NCBI RefSeq assembly: GCF_014673495.1 | Contig: NZ_CP051006.1 | Span: forward strand, 6,847,501-6,911,500 | Direction: 5' to 3' | DNA from: Streptomyces griseofuscus | GTDB taxonomy: Bacteria > Actinomycetota > Actinomycetes > Streptomycetales > Streptomycetaceae | DNA: 64,000 bases | Shown: one piece after another, positions 19,724 to 27,691 of the stretch | How the letters are laid out: every line of letters begins with the position of its first letter | How positions within the stretch are numbered: position 1 is the stretch's first letter | Translations under genes and position numbers: made by a program | Notes under the pieces: model-generated | What the model saw: the letters and a program-made list of their open reading frames with translations, nothing else | Database searches by the model: none | What the model was told of the DNA's origin: nothing

Positions 19724-20908
19724 TTGAGCAGGCTGCGTTGGCTGACCGCGGGGGAGTCCCACGGTCCCGCACTTGTGGCGACGCTGGAGGGCCTTCCCGC
19801 CGGCGTACCGATCACCACGGAGATGGTGGCGGATCACCTCGCGCGGCGGCGGCTCGGCTATGGCCGCGGTGCGCGGATGAAGTTCGAGCGGGACGAGGTC
19901 ACCTTTCTGGGTGGTGTCCGGCACGGGCTGACCCTCGGCTCCCCGGTCGCGGTCATGGTGGGCAACACCGAATGGCCGAAGTGGGAGCAGGTCATGTCGG
20001 CCGACCCGGTCGACTCCGAGATCCTCGACGGGCTCGCCCGTAACGCGCCGCTGACCCGGCCGCGGCCCGGTCACGCGGACCTCGCGGGCATGCAGAAGTA
20101 CGACTTCGAGGAGGCCCGCCCGATCCTGGAGCGCGCCTCCGCCCGGGAGACGGCCGCCAGGGTGGCGCTGGGCGCGGTGGCCCGGTCGTACCTGAAGGAG
20201 ACGGCCGGGATCGAGATCGTCTCCCATGTGGTCGAGCTGTGCTCGGTGAAGGCCCCGGCCGGGGTGTACCCGACGCCGGCCGATGTGGAGAAGCTGGACG
20301 CGGACCCGCTGCGCTGCCTGGACGCGGACGCGTCGCGGGCGATGGTCGAGGAGGTCGACCAGGCCCACAAGGACGGCGACACCCTCGGTGGCGTCGTCGA
20401 GGTGCTGGCGTACGGTGTGCCGGTGGGTCTGGGCTCGCATGTGCACTGGGACCGCAAGCTGGACGCGCGGCTCGCCGGTGCCCTGATGGGCATCCAGGCG
20501 ATCAAGGGTGTGGAGATCGGCGACGGCTTCGAGCTGGCCCGGGTGCCGGGCTCGCATGCGCACGACGAGATCGTCAGCACCCCGGAGGGCATCCGGCGGG
20601 TCTCCGGGCGCGCGGGCGGCACCGAGGGCGGCCTGTCCACGGGTGAGCTGCTGCGGGTGCGGGCCGCGATGAAGCCGATCGCGACCGTGCCGCGCGCGCT
20701 GCGGACCGTGGACGTGACCACCGGCGAGGCCGCGCAGGCGCACCACCAGCGCTCGGACGTCTCCGCGGTGCCCGCCGCGGGCATCGTGGCCGAGGCCATG
20801 GTCGCGCTGGTCCTGGCCGACGCGGTCGCCGAGAAGTTCGGCGGCGACTCGGTGGGCGAGACCCGTCGAAACGTCCGTTCGTACCTCGACCACCTGCGGA
20901 TCCGATGA
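19724..20908 (+). CDS. aroC: Chorismate synthase
   Basis: Converts EPSP to chorismate with reduced FMN. 394 aa. TTG start with a GAGGAG box 5 nt upstream. Conserved parts: LTAGESHGPAL, RRRLGYGRGARMKFERDEV, RPGHADLAGMQKYDFEEARPILERASARETAARVA, SGRAGGTEGGLSTGE and VDVTTGEAAQAHHQRSD. First gene of a tight aroC-aroK-aroB operon; its stop overlaps the aroK start as ATGA. Confidence 0.97.
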   Translation: MSRLRWLTAGESHGPALVATLEGLPAGVPITTEMVADHLARRRLGYGRGARMKFERDEVTFLGGVRHGLTLGSPVAVMVGNTEWPKWEQVMSADPVDSEILDGLARNAPLTRPRPGHADLAGMQKYDFEEARPILERASARETAARVALGAVARSYLKETAGIEIVSHVVELCSVKAPAGVYPTPADVEKLDADPLRCLDADASRAMVEEVDQAHKDGDTLGGVVEVLAYGVPVGLGSHVHWDRKLDARLAGALMGIQAIKGVEIGDGFELARVPGSHAHDEIVSTPEGIRRVSGRAGGTEGGLSTGELLRVRAAMKPIATVPRALRTVDVTTGEAAQAHHQRSDVSAVPAAGIVAEAMVALVLADAVAEKFGGDSVGETRRNVRSYLDHLRIR

Positions 20909-21420
20909 GCGGGCCGCGTCTCGTCCTCGTCGGCCCGATGGGCGTCGGCAAGTCCACCGTGGGCCGGCTGCTGGCCGAGCGGCTGGACGTCGGCTACCGG
21001 GACACCGACGACGACATCGTGGCCACCGAGGGCCGGGAGATCTCCGAGATCTTCGTGGACGAGGGCGAGGAGCACTTCCGGGCGCTGGAGAAGGCGGCCG
21101 TGGCCACCGCGCTCGCCGAGCACCGGGGCGTCCTCGCGCTCGGCGGCGGCGCGGTCCTCGACGCGGACACCCGGGCGCTGCTCGCCCCGCACCCGGTGGT
21201 CTACCTCTCCATGGACGTGGAGGAGGCGGTCCGCCGCACCGGTCTGAACGTGGCCCGTCCGCTGCTTGCGGTCAATCCGCGCAAGCAGTGGCGCGAGCTG
21301 ATGGAGGCCCGGCGCCACCTGTACGAGGAGGTCGCCACCGCCGTCGTCACCACCGATGGGCGCACCCCCGAAGAGGTCACCCAAGCAGCGCTGGACGCAC
21401 TGGAGTTGAAGAAGGCATGA
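20905..21420 (+). CDS. aroK: Shikimate kinase
   Basis: Phosphorylates shikimate with ATP. 171 aa. P-loop GPMGVGKSTVG near residue 10, shikimate-binding Asp/Arg in YRDTDDDIV and EEHFRALE, GGGAVLD, and the lid Arg in RPLL. ATGA overlaps at both ends (with aroC and aroB) imply translational coupling across the operon. Confidence 0.96.
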   Translation: MSGPRLVLVGPMGVGKSTVGRLLAERLDVGYRDTDDDIVATEGREISEIFVDEGEEHFRALEKAAVATALAEHRGVLALGGGAVLDADTRALLAPHPVVYLSMDVEEAVRRTGLNVARPLLAVNPRKQWRELMEARRHLYEEVATAVVTTDGRTPEEVTQAALDALELKKA

Positions 21421-22508
21421 GCGAGGCAGTCACCCGGATCCAGATCGCGGGCAGCGCGGGCACCGACCCGTACGAGGTGCTGGTCGGTCGTCAACTCCTG
21501 GGCGAACTGGCCGGGTTGATCGGCCCCAAGGCCAAGCGGGTCGCGGTGATCCACCCGGAGGCGCTGGCCGAGACGGGGGACGCGCTCCGCGCCGACCTGG
21601 CCGACCAGGGCTACGAGGCGGTCGCCATCCAGGTGCCCAACGCCGAGGAGGCCAAGACCGCCGAGGTCGCCGCCTACTGCTGGAAGGCGCTCGGCCAGTC
21701 CAACTTCACCCGCACCGACGTCATCGTCGGCGTGGGCGGCGGCGCGACCACCGACCTGGCCGGGTTCGTGGCCGCGACCTGGCTGCGCGGGGTGCGCTGG
21801 ATCGCCGTGCCGACCACCGTGCTCGCCATGGTGGACGCGGCGGTCGGCGGCAAGACGGGCATCAACACCGCCGAGGGCAAGAACCTGGTCGGTGCCTTCC
21901 ACCCGCCGGCCGGGGTGCTGTGCGACCTGGCCGCGCTGGACTCGCTGCCGGTCAACGACTACGTCTCCGGGCTCGCCGAGATCATCAAGGCCGGTTTCAT
22001 CGCCGACCCGGTGATCCTCGACCTGATCGAGGCCGACACCGAGGCCGCGCGGGGTCCGCAGGGCCCGCACACGGCCGAACTGATCGAGCGCTCGATCCGG
22101 GTGAAGGCCGAGGTCGTCTCCTCGGACCTGAAGGAGTCCGGCCGCCGCGAGATCCTCAACTACGGCCACACGCTCGGCCACGCCATCGAGAAGAACGAGC
22201 GCTACAAGTGGCGGCACGGCGCCGCGGTCGCGGTCGGCATGCACTTCGCCGCCGAACTCGGCCGTCTCGCGGGCCGGTTGGACGACGCGACCGCCGACCG
22301 GCACCGCGCGATCCTCGAAGCCGTCGGCCTTCCGCTGCACTACCGCTACGACCAGTGGCCCAAGTTGGTCGAGAACATGAAGGTCGACAAGAAGTCCCGC
22401 GGCGATCTGCTGCGCTTCATCGTCCTCGACGGGCTGGCCAAGCCGACCGTCCTGGAGGGCCCGGACCCGGCCGTCCTGTTGGCCGCCTACGGGGAAGTCG
22501 GCGAGTAG
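21417..22508 (+). CDS. aroB: 3-dehydroquinate synthase
   Basis: Forms 3-dehydroquinate from DAHP with NAD and a divalent metal. 363 aa from ATG 21417. NAD and metal-site motifs: GVGGGATTDLAGFVAATWLRG, PTTVLAMVDAAVGGKTGIN, KNLVGAFHPP, NYGHTLGHAIE and RHGAAVAVGM. It is last of aroCKB, followed by a 12-bp terminator stem. The step before it, DAHP synthase, is not in the window. Confidence 0.97.
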   Translation: MSEAVTRIQIAGSAGTDPYEVLVGRQLLGELAGLIGPKAKRVAVIHPEALAETGDALRADLADQGYEAVAIQVPNAEEAKTAEVAAYCWKALGQSNFTRTDVIVGVGGGATTDLAGFVAATWLRGVRWIAVPTTVLAMVDAAVGGKTGINTAEGKNLVGAFHPPAGVLCDLAALDSLPVNDYVSGLAEIIKAGFIADPVILDLIEADTEAARGPQGPHTAELIERSIRVKAEVVSSDLKESGRREILNYGHTLGHAIEKNERYKWRHGAAVAVGMHFAAELGRLAGRLDDATADRHRAILEAVGLPLHYRYDQWPKLVENMKVDKKSRGDLLRFIVLDGLAKPTVLEGPDPAVLLAAYGEVGE

Positions 22509-22563
22509 CTCCGCGTTCTCGCAGGTTGCGCCATCTTTCTCGGCGCATCGGGCACTTCGGATC

Positions 22564-22598
22564 GTCCCCGGCCGTTTCACCGAACGACGGCCGGGGAC
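22564..22598 (+). terminator. aroCKB terminator
   Basis: Perfect 12-bp stem (GTCCCCGGCCGT / ACGGCCGGGGAC) with an 11-nt loop, 56 bp after aroB. Confidence 0.75.
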
Positions 22599-22676
22599 GG
22601 TACCGTTCGGAGAGGGGCGGGGCCCACCCCCGCCGCCTGCACCCCCAACTGCCTGTACGAGACGGAGTGGCAACGG

Positions 22677-23723
22677 ATGCAGCACGCAGTGGGATCTCCG
22701 CTGCCGCCGCCCCATCAGCCGGGGCACCGGCCGCACACTGGCTGGCCGTCGGCCGCACAGCCCCCGGGCGAACCCCCCGCGCAGGGCTCCGCCGCCCCGC
22801 CCCCGGCCTTCCCGCCGCCGTCGCCGCAGGTCCCGCCTGGCGGGCAGCAGCCGCCGTCGCGGGGGATCCCTGGGGGGCACCGGCCCCCGCAGGCCCCTCC
22901 GGGGCCGCTTCCGCCCGCACCGGCACCGTCGGGGCACCCGCAGCCGCACCCGCCTGCACAGCCCCCGGCTTCCACCCCTCCGGTCACCCCGGCGCAGCCG
23001 CGGCCCCCGGCCCCCGGGAGCCCCGTGCCGCCGGGGGCACCCGCCGGGCAGTACCGGGCCGCGCCGCCGCCCCCCGACGGCACCGGCCATGTGCACCTGC
23101 CGCCGGGCGCCCCCTTCGGTGTGCCGACCCCGGCGCCGACCGCCACCGCGGTGCCCGATCCGACGACCACCACGCTGGCGGTCCTGCTGATCGGTCCCGC
23201 GGGCGCGGGCAAGACCAGCGTGGCGAAGTACTGGGCGGACCACCGGCGCGTGCCCACGGCCCACATCAGCCTGGACGACGTCCGCGAGTGGGTGCGCTCC
23301 GGCTTCGCCGACCCGCAGTCCGGGTGGAACGACCACTCCGAGGCCCAGTACCGCCTGGCCCGCCGCACCTGCGGCTTCGCCGCGCGCAACTTCCTGGCCA
23401 ACGGCATCTCCTGCATCCTGGACGACGCGGTCTTCCCGGACCGCCCGGTCGTCGGCCTCGGCGGCTGGAAGCGCCATGTCGGCCCCGGCCTGCTCCCGGT
23501 CGTCCTGCTGCCCGGCCTGGACATCGTCCTGGAGCGCAACGCCGAACGCTCCGGCAACCGCCGCCTCACCGACGAGGAGGTCGCCCGCATCCACGGCCGG
23601 ATGGCCGGCTGGTACGGCTCGGGCCTCCCGATCATCGACAACTCCCAGCTGGACGTCCCGGGCACGGCCCGGGTCCTGGACGAGGTCCTGGCGAGGGCGA
23701 TAGCGAGCCCCCCGAACTGGTGA
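22677..23723 (+). CDS. Proline-rich P-loop ATPase/kinase-like protein
   Basis: 348 aa of unknown role. Residues 1-155 are dominated by Pro, Gln, Gly and Ala and look disordered. A compact P-loop domain follows: Walker A GPAGAGKTSVAKYW (~180), then HISLDDVREWVRSGFADPQSGWNDHSEAQY and CILDDAVFPD, which resembles the AAA_33/zeta-like small-molecule or nucleic-acid kinase fold. It is cytosolic, with no membrane segment. It follows the aroB terminator, so any link to aromatic biosynthesis is only positional. The ATG at 22677 has a GGAG box ~9 nt upstream. Confidence 0.78.
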   Translation: MQHAVGSPLPPPHQPGHRPHTGWPSAAQPPGEPPAQGSAAPPPAFPPPSPQVPPGGQQPPSRGIPGGHRPPQAPPGPLPPAPAPSGHPQPHPPAQPPASTPPVTPAQPRPPAPGSPVPPGAPAGQYRAAPPPPDGTGHVHLPPGAPFGVPTPAPTATAVPDPTTTTLAVLLIGPAGAGKTSVAKYWADHRRVPTAHISLDDVREWVRSGFADPQSGWNDHSEAQYRLARRTCGFAARNFLANGISCILDDAVFPDRPVVGLGGWKRHVGPGLLPVVLLPGLDIVLERNAERSGNRRLTDEEVARIHGRMAGWYGSGLPIIDNSQLDVPGTARVLDEVLARAIASPPNW

Positions 23724-23744
23724 TCACGGGGTCCTGGTCCCAAC

Positions 23745-23790
23745 CCAGGGGCGCGAGGAACCGCGCGACCAGCCACGACGGTCCCGCACC
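23745..23790 (+). repeat. Streptomyces-type intergenic repeat fragment
   Basis: CCCAGGGGCGCGAGGAACCG followed by CGCGACCAGCCACGACGG. From memory this is a variant of a short element (GGGGCGCGGGGAAC..GCGCGACCAGCC) found in many Streptomyces intergenic regions. It contains a self-complementary GCGCG..CGCGC core and lies just after the P-loop gene. Confidence 0.5.
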
Positions 23791-23871
23791 CGGCGCCGGG
23801 GACAAGACCCCCCAACCCCACTCGGCCCTCCTGAATCGGCACAAACGGCATAAAACTCCTACGCTCATCTC

Positions 23872-24978
23872 ATGTCAGAGGTGTACGCGAACCGCCGATC
23901 CCGCCTGCGGGACCACTTCAACGCGGCCGGCACCGCGGCAGCGCTCGTCACCCGCCCCGCCAACGTGCGCTACCTCGCGGCCGCCGCCCCGCACGGCGCC
24001 GTCCTGCTCCTCGGCGGCAGCGAGGACCTCCTGGTGTGCGCGGTCCCGCCCGACGACCGCCCCTTCGAGGGCCGCCCGGACGAGGCCCTGCGGGTACAGG
24101 TCCTGCCCGCGCGGGGCGGCGACACCGCCGTGACCGCGGCCGACCTCGCCCGGAGTCAGGGCGCGGACTCCCTCGCCGTCGAGGAGCACCATCTGACGGT
24201 CGCCCGGCACCGGGCCATCGCCGCCGTCGCCCCGGCCCTGCGCCTGGCCGACGTCGGCCGCGCCGTGGAGCAGCTCAGGGTCGTCAAGGACGAGGAGGAG
24301 ATCTCCTGTCTGCGCATCGGCGCCGAGATCGCCGACCAGGCCCTCGGCGAGCTGCTGGAGTCCATCCTCGTCGGCCGCACCGAACGGCACCTCGCCCTGG
24401 AGCTGGAGCGCCGCCTGGTCGACCACGGCGCCGACGGCCCGGCCTTCCCCACCTCCGTCGCCACCGGACCGAACTCCGGCCGGCGCGGCCACCGGCCCAC
24501 CGACCGGCGCGTGGAGGAGGGCGATTTCCTCTCCGTGTGCCTCGGCGCGACCTACCGCGGCTACCGCTGCGAGATCGGCCGTACGTTCGTCATCGGCACC
24601 TCTCCGGCGGACTGGCAGATCCAGCTGTACGACCTGGTCTTCTCCGCCCAGCGCGCCGGACGCGAGGCGCTCGCCCCCGGTGCCGCCTACCGTGATGTGG
24701 ACCGCGCGGCACGCCATGTGCTGGACTCCGCGGGCTACGCGGAGGCCCTGCCGCCGCTCACCGGGCACGGTGTCGGACTCGAAATCGACGAGGACCCGCA
24801 GTTGTCCCCCGCGGCCATGGGTAAACTGGACGCTTGCGTGCCGGTCACCGTCGAACCGGGGGTCCACCTCCCGGGCCGGGGCGGTGTCCGGATCGATGAC
24901 ACGCTCGTCGTACGCCCCGAGGCGGACGGCGGACCCGAGCTACTCACCATCACGACCAAGGAGCTGCTCGCGCTGTAG
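23872..24978 (+). CDS. M24-fold (aminopeptidase P/prolidase-like) protein with altered metal ligands
   Basis: 368 aa: creatinase-type N-terminal domain (~1-135; LRDHFNAAGTAAALVTRPANVRYL) and pita-bread C-terminal domain. The family normally binds two metals through Asp, Asp, His, Glu, Glu. By alignment to GD..iDfGa..GY..D..RTf, this protein reads GDFLSVCLGATYRGYRCEIGRTF, so Asp-1 is Cys and Asp-2 is Glu. The His is kept (TGHGVGLEIDEDP), the first Glu is kept (VTVEPGVHLPG) and the last Glu is Asp (VRIDDTLVV). Hydrolytic activity is therefore doubtful. A TACGCT hexamer ends 6 nt before the ATG, suggesting a leaderless mRNA. It lies 44 bp before efp. Confidence 0.85.
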   Translation: MSEVYANRRSRLRDHFNAAGTAAALVTRPANVRYLAAAAPHGAVLLLGGSEDLLVCAVPPDDRPFEGRPDEALRVQVLPARGGDTAVTAADLARSQGADSLAVEEHHLTVARHRAIAAVAPALRLADVGRAVEQLRVVKDEEEISCLRIGAEIADQALGELLESILVGRTERHLALELERRLVDHGADGPAFPTSVATGPNSGRRGHRPTDRRVEEGDFLSVCLGATYRGYRCEIGRTFVIGTSPADWQIQLYDLVFSAQRAGREALAPGAAYRDVDRAARHVLDSAGYAEALPPLTGHGVGLEIDEDPQLSPAAMGKLDACVPVTVEPGVHLPGRGGVRIDDTLVVRPEADGGPELLTITTKELLAL

Positions 24979-25022
24979 CGCGTGACCCGGGGTCGTACGT
25001 CAGTCCAGGAGATTCCGCAACC

Positions 25023-25589
25023 GTGGCTTCCACGAACGACCTCAAGAACGGCCTGGTGCTCAAGCTCGAAGGCGGCCAGCTCTGGTCCGTCGTCGAGTTC
25101 CAGCACGTCAAGCCCGGCAAGGGCCCGGCCTTCGTGCGCACCAAGCTCAAGAACGTGCTCTCCGGCAAGGTCGTCGACAAGACCTTCAACGCCGGTGTCA
25201 AGGTCGAGACCGCCACTGTCGACAAGCGCGACATGCAGTTCTCGTACATGGACGGCGACTACTTCGTCTTCATGGACATGGAGACCTACGACCAGCTGAT
25301 GGTCGACCGCAAGGCCGTCGGCGACGCCGCCAACTTCCTCATCGAGGGCTTCACCGCCACCGTGGCCCAGCACGAGGGCGAGGTGCTCTTCGTGGAGCTG
25401 CCCGCCGCCGTCGAGCTGGTCATCCAGGAGACCGAGCCGGGCGTCCAGGGCGACCGCTCCACCGGTGGCACCAAGCCCGCCACCCTGGAGACCGGTCACC
25501 AGATCCAGGTCCCGCTCTTCATCACCACCGGTGAGAAGATCAAGGTCGACACCCGTACGAGCGACTACCTCGGCCGGGTGAACAGCTAA
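25023..25589 (+). CDS. efp: Elongation factor P
   Basis: Relieves ribosome stalling at consecutive prolines. 188 aa with the three beta-barrel domains of EF-P. GTG start with AGGAG upstream. The loop that reaches the peptidyl-transferase centre reads KPGKGPAF, with Lys33 at the tip; proline before it is the version I associate with unmodified or differently modified actinobacterial EF-P. No epmA/epmB-type modification gene is in the window. It is followed 2 bp later by nusB. Confidence 0.97.
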   Translation: MASTNDLKNGLVLKLEGGQLWSVVEFQHVKPGKGPAFVRTKLKNVLSGKVVDKTFNAGVKVETATVDKRDMQFSYMDGDYFVFMDMETYDQLMVDRKAVGDAANFLIEGFTATVAQHEGEVLFVELPAAVELVIQETEPGVQGDRSTGGTKPATLETGHQIQVPLFITTGEKIKVDTRTSDYLGRVNS

Positions 25590-25591
25590 CC

Positions 25592-26020
25592 GTGGCTGCC
25601 CGCAACACGGCCCGCAAGCGCGCCTTCCAGATCCTCTTCGAGGGCGACCAGCGCGGCGCCGACGTCCTGACGGTCCTCGCCGACTGGGTTCGGCTGTCCC
25701 GGTCCGACACCCGGCAGCCGCCGGTCAGCGAGTACACGATGCAGCTGGTCGAGGGCTACGCCGAGCACGCCCGGCGCATCGACGAACTGATCGCCCAGTA
25801 CGCGGTCGGGTGGACGCTCGACCGGATGCCCGTCGTGGACCGCAACATCCTGCGGCTGGGCGCGTACGAGCTGATCTGGGTGGACGAGACCCCGGACGCC
25901 GTCGTGCTGGACGAGATGGTGCAGCTGGCGAAGGAGTTCTCGACCGATGAGTCGCCCTCGTTCGTCAACGGCCTCCTGGGGCGGTTCAAGGAGCTGAAGC
26001 CTTCGCTCCGCCGGGCCTAG
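25592..26020 (+). CDS. nusB: Transcription antitermination factor NusB
   Basis: RNA-binding all-helical factor that works with NusE (S10) on rRNA boxA antitermination. 142 aa. Arg-rich start ARNTARKRAFQILFEGDQRG, then WTLDRMPVVDRNILRLGAYEL and the C-terminal DESPSFVNGLLGRF. GTG start 2 bp after the efp stop, so cotranscribed with efp. Confidence 0.96.
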   Translation: MAARNTARKRAFQILFEGDQRGADVLTVLADWVRLSRSDTRQPPVSEYTMQLVEGYAEHARRIDELIAQYAVGWTLDRMPVVDRNILRLGAYELIWVDETPDAVVLDEMVQLAKEFSTDESPSFVNGLLGRFKELKPSLRRA

Positions 26021-26192
26021 CCCCTAGCGGACCGCCTGGAGGGGCGCCGGGTGACTGTGGGACGCGGCTGCGGGCATGCCCGTGGCGCGTCGCGCGGTGC
26101 CTCGCGTCCCTCAGGCATGTCCGCGGTCACCGGCGTCGAGAAGCCGGCCCGGACGGCCGTACAAACCGGCCCGGACAGTCGTATGAAAACGC

Positions 26193-26234
26193 CGCCGGGG
26201 TGGCTGGAACCGTCTGGTTCCGGCCACCCCGGCG
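26193..26234. terminator. Bidirectional terminator between nusB and bldD
   Basis: CGCCGGGGTGGC (26193-26204) pairs with GCCACCCCGGCG (26223-26234), extended by GAACC/GGTTC around a GTCT loop. It lies between convergent genes; the other ~170 bp of the gap shows no gene. Confidence 0.85.
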
Positions 26235-26272
26235 ACACGTTTCTGCTTGTCTGTCCGCCAAGACCTAGGGGG

Positions 26273-26776
26273 TCACGCCTCTTCGTGCGTGGCCACCGCG
26301 CGGCGGGCGTCCGCGTCCAGGACGCCCCAGCTGATCAGCTGCTCGGTGAGGACCGAGGGGGACTGGTCGTAGATGACGGCGAGTGTGCGCAGGTCGTCCT
26401 GGCGGATGGAGAGCACCTTGCCGTTGTAGTCGCCGCGCTGGGACTGGATCGTCGCCGCGTAGCGCTGGAGGGGGCCCGCCTTCTCGGCCGGCACCGTGGC
26501 CAGCCGCTCCAGGTCGAGGACCAGCTTCGGCGGCGGCTCGGCGGCACCGCCGGGCGTGGTGCCCGGCAGAAGCTCCTGCACCGGGACGCCATAGAAATCG
26601 GCCAGCTCGGCAAGGCGCTGCACGGTCACGGCACGGTCGCCGCGCTCGTACGAACCCACCACCACGGCCTTCCAGCGACCCTGGGACTTCTCCTCGACAC
26701 CGTGGAGGGAAAGGCCCTGCTGGGTGCGGATGGCCCGGAGCTTGGCCCCGAGCTGTTTGGCGTATTCGCTGGACAT
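26273..26776 (-). CDS. bldD: Developmental master regulator BldD (c-di-GMP-responsive repressor)
   Basis: Represses sporulation genes during vegetative growth when bound to cyclic di-GMP. 167 aa. N-terminal XRE-type HTH (~5-70; AKLRAIRTQQGLSLHGVEEKS, GSYERGDRAVTVQRLAELADFYGV), a Pro/Gly linker, and a C-terminal domain carrying the full c-di-GMP signature: R114-G115-D116, eight residues, then R125-Q126-D127-D128, the same numbering as I recall for S. venezuelae/coelicolor BldD. It is divergent from pyrR, and its promoter carries a likely BldD box. Confidence 0.97.
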   Translation of the reverse strand: MSSEYAKQLGAKLRAIRTQQGLSLHGVEEKSQGRWKAVVVGSYERGDRAVTVQRLAELADFYGVPVQELLPGTTPGGAAEPPPKLVLDLERLATVPAEKAGPLQRYAATIQSQRGDYNGKVLSIRQDDLRTLAVIYDQSPSVLTEQLISWGVLDADARRAVATHEEA

Positions 26777-26832
26777 ATAGCTCCCCGGACACTGTGTCGA
26801 CGCGGTCGGCTGTCTTCCCGCCGCGCGTTTTG

Positions 26833-26875
26833 GTAACTCACTGTGAGGTTACGCAGCGTGATTCTTCTGCGTCAA
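26833..26875 (-). promoter_or_regulatory. bldD promoter with likely autoregulatory BldD box
   Basis: Minus-strand reading: TTGACG (-35, 26870-26875), 18-nt spacer, TAACCT (-10, 26846-26851). An imperfect palindrome GTAACTCAC-T-GTGAGGTTAC (26833-26852 on +) covers the -10; it matches the AGTGA..TCAC style of BldD sites. Autorepression by BldD is established in Streptomyces; the exact site here is inferred. Confidence 0.7.
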
Positions 26876-26980
26876 GCCGAATGGGCCACCCCGACGCTTC
26901 CGTGGTAGTGCTGACGCGTTGGGCCAAGGGGGTGAATCGAAGCGGTCCCCGCGACCTGCTACCGTAGATGGCGCAATTCC

Positions 26981-27022
26981 GACGTCCTTTAAGGTCCGTC
27001 CCGTGAGGCGGAGAAGGAGGTC
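26981..27022 (+). promoter_or_regulatory. PyrR-binding leader hairpin that sequesters the pyrR Shine-Dalgarno
   Basis: Lower stem GACGTCCTT (26981-26989) can pair with AAGGAGGTC (27014-27022), which contains the AGGAGG box of pyrR. The upper stem TCCG/CGGA closes a TCCCGTGAGG loop resembling the PyrR recognition loop. PyrR translational repression of this type is known in Mycobacterium smegmatis. The ATG follows 8 nt after the stem. Confidence 0.75.
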
Positions 27023-27030
27023 CGTTTTTT

Positions 27031-27603
27031 ATGGACACGAACGCCCATCTGTCGGCAACCGATGCCCGGCCCGTTCTCGAAGGCCCCGACATCGCGCGGG
27101 TACTGACCCGTATCGCCCACGAGATCGTCGAGCGCGCCAAGGGCGCCGACGACGTGGTGCTCCTCGGCATTCCCACCCGGGGCGTCTTCCTCGCCCAGCG
27201 GCTGGCCGCCAAGCTGGAGCAGATCACCGACCGCGCCATCCCGGTCGGCTCCCTCGACATCACCATGTACCGCGACGACCTGCGGATGCACCCGCCGCGT
27301 GCGCTGGCCCGCACCGAGATCCCCGGTGACGGCCTCGACGGCAAGCTGGTCGTCCTCGTGGACGATGTGCTCTTCTCCGGCCGCACCATCCGCGCCGCCC
27401 TCGACGCCCTGAACGACCTCGGGCGCCCGCGCGCGGTCCAGCTCGCGGTCCTGGTCGACCGCGGCCACCGGGAACTGCCGATCCGCGCCGACTACGTCGG
27501 CAAGAACCTCCCCACGTCGCTGCGGGAGACGGTCAAGGTCCAGCTCGCCGAGGAGGACGGTCGCGACACCGTGCTGCTCGGTGTGAAGCCGGCCGACCAG
27601 TAG
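27031..27603 (+). CDS. pyrR: Pyr operon RNA-binding regulator / uracil phosphoribosyltransferase
   Basis: Binds pyr mRNA in a UMP-dependent manner and has weak UPRTase activity. 190 aa. PRPP-binding motif VVLVDDVLFSGRTIRAAL (~110), LGIPTRGVFLAQRL and DITMYRDDLR. First gene of the pyrimidine operon, behind a hairpin that can mask its own ribosome-binding site, so feedback on the operon is expected. 88 bp separate it from pyrB. Confidence 0.96.
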   Translation: MDTNAHLSATDARPVLEGPDIARVLTRIAHEIVERAKGADDVVLLGIPTRGVFLAQRLAAKLEQITDRAIPVGSLDITMYRDDLRMHPPRALARTEIPGDGLDGKLVVLVDDVLFSGRTIRAALDALNDLGRPRAVQLAVLVDRGHRELPIRADYVGKNLPTSLRETVKVQLAEEDGRDTVLLGVKPADQ

Positions 27604-27691
27604 CAAGTCAGGCGCGCGAGGGTCGCTTCGGCGTACCCACCCGCGCCGGGTTTGCCCCAATCCTCCCGAACTGCCTTACGGAGCCTGACAG

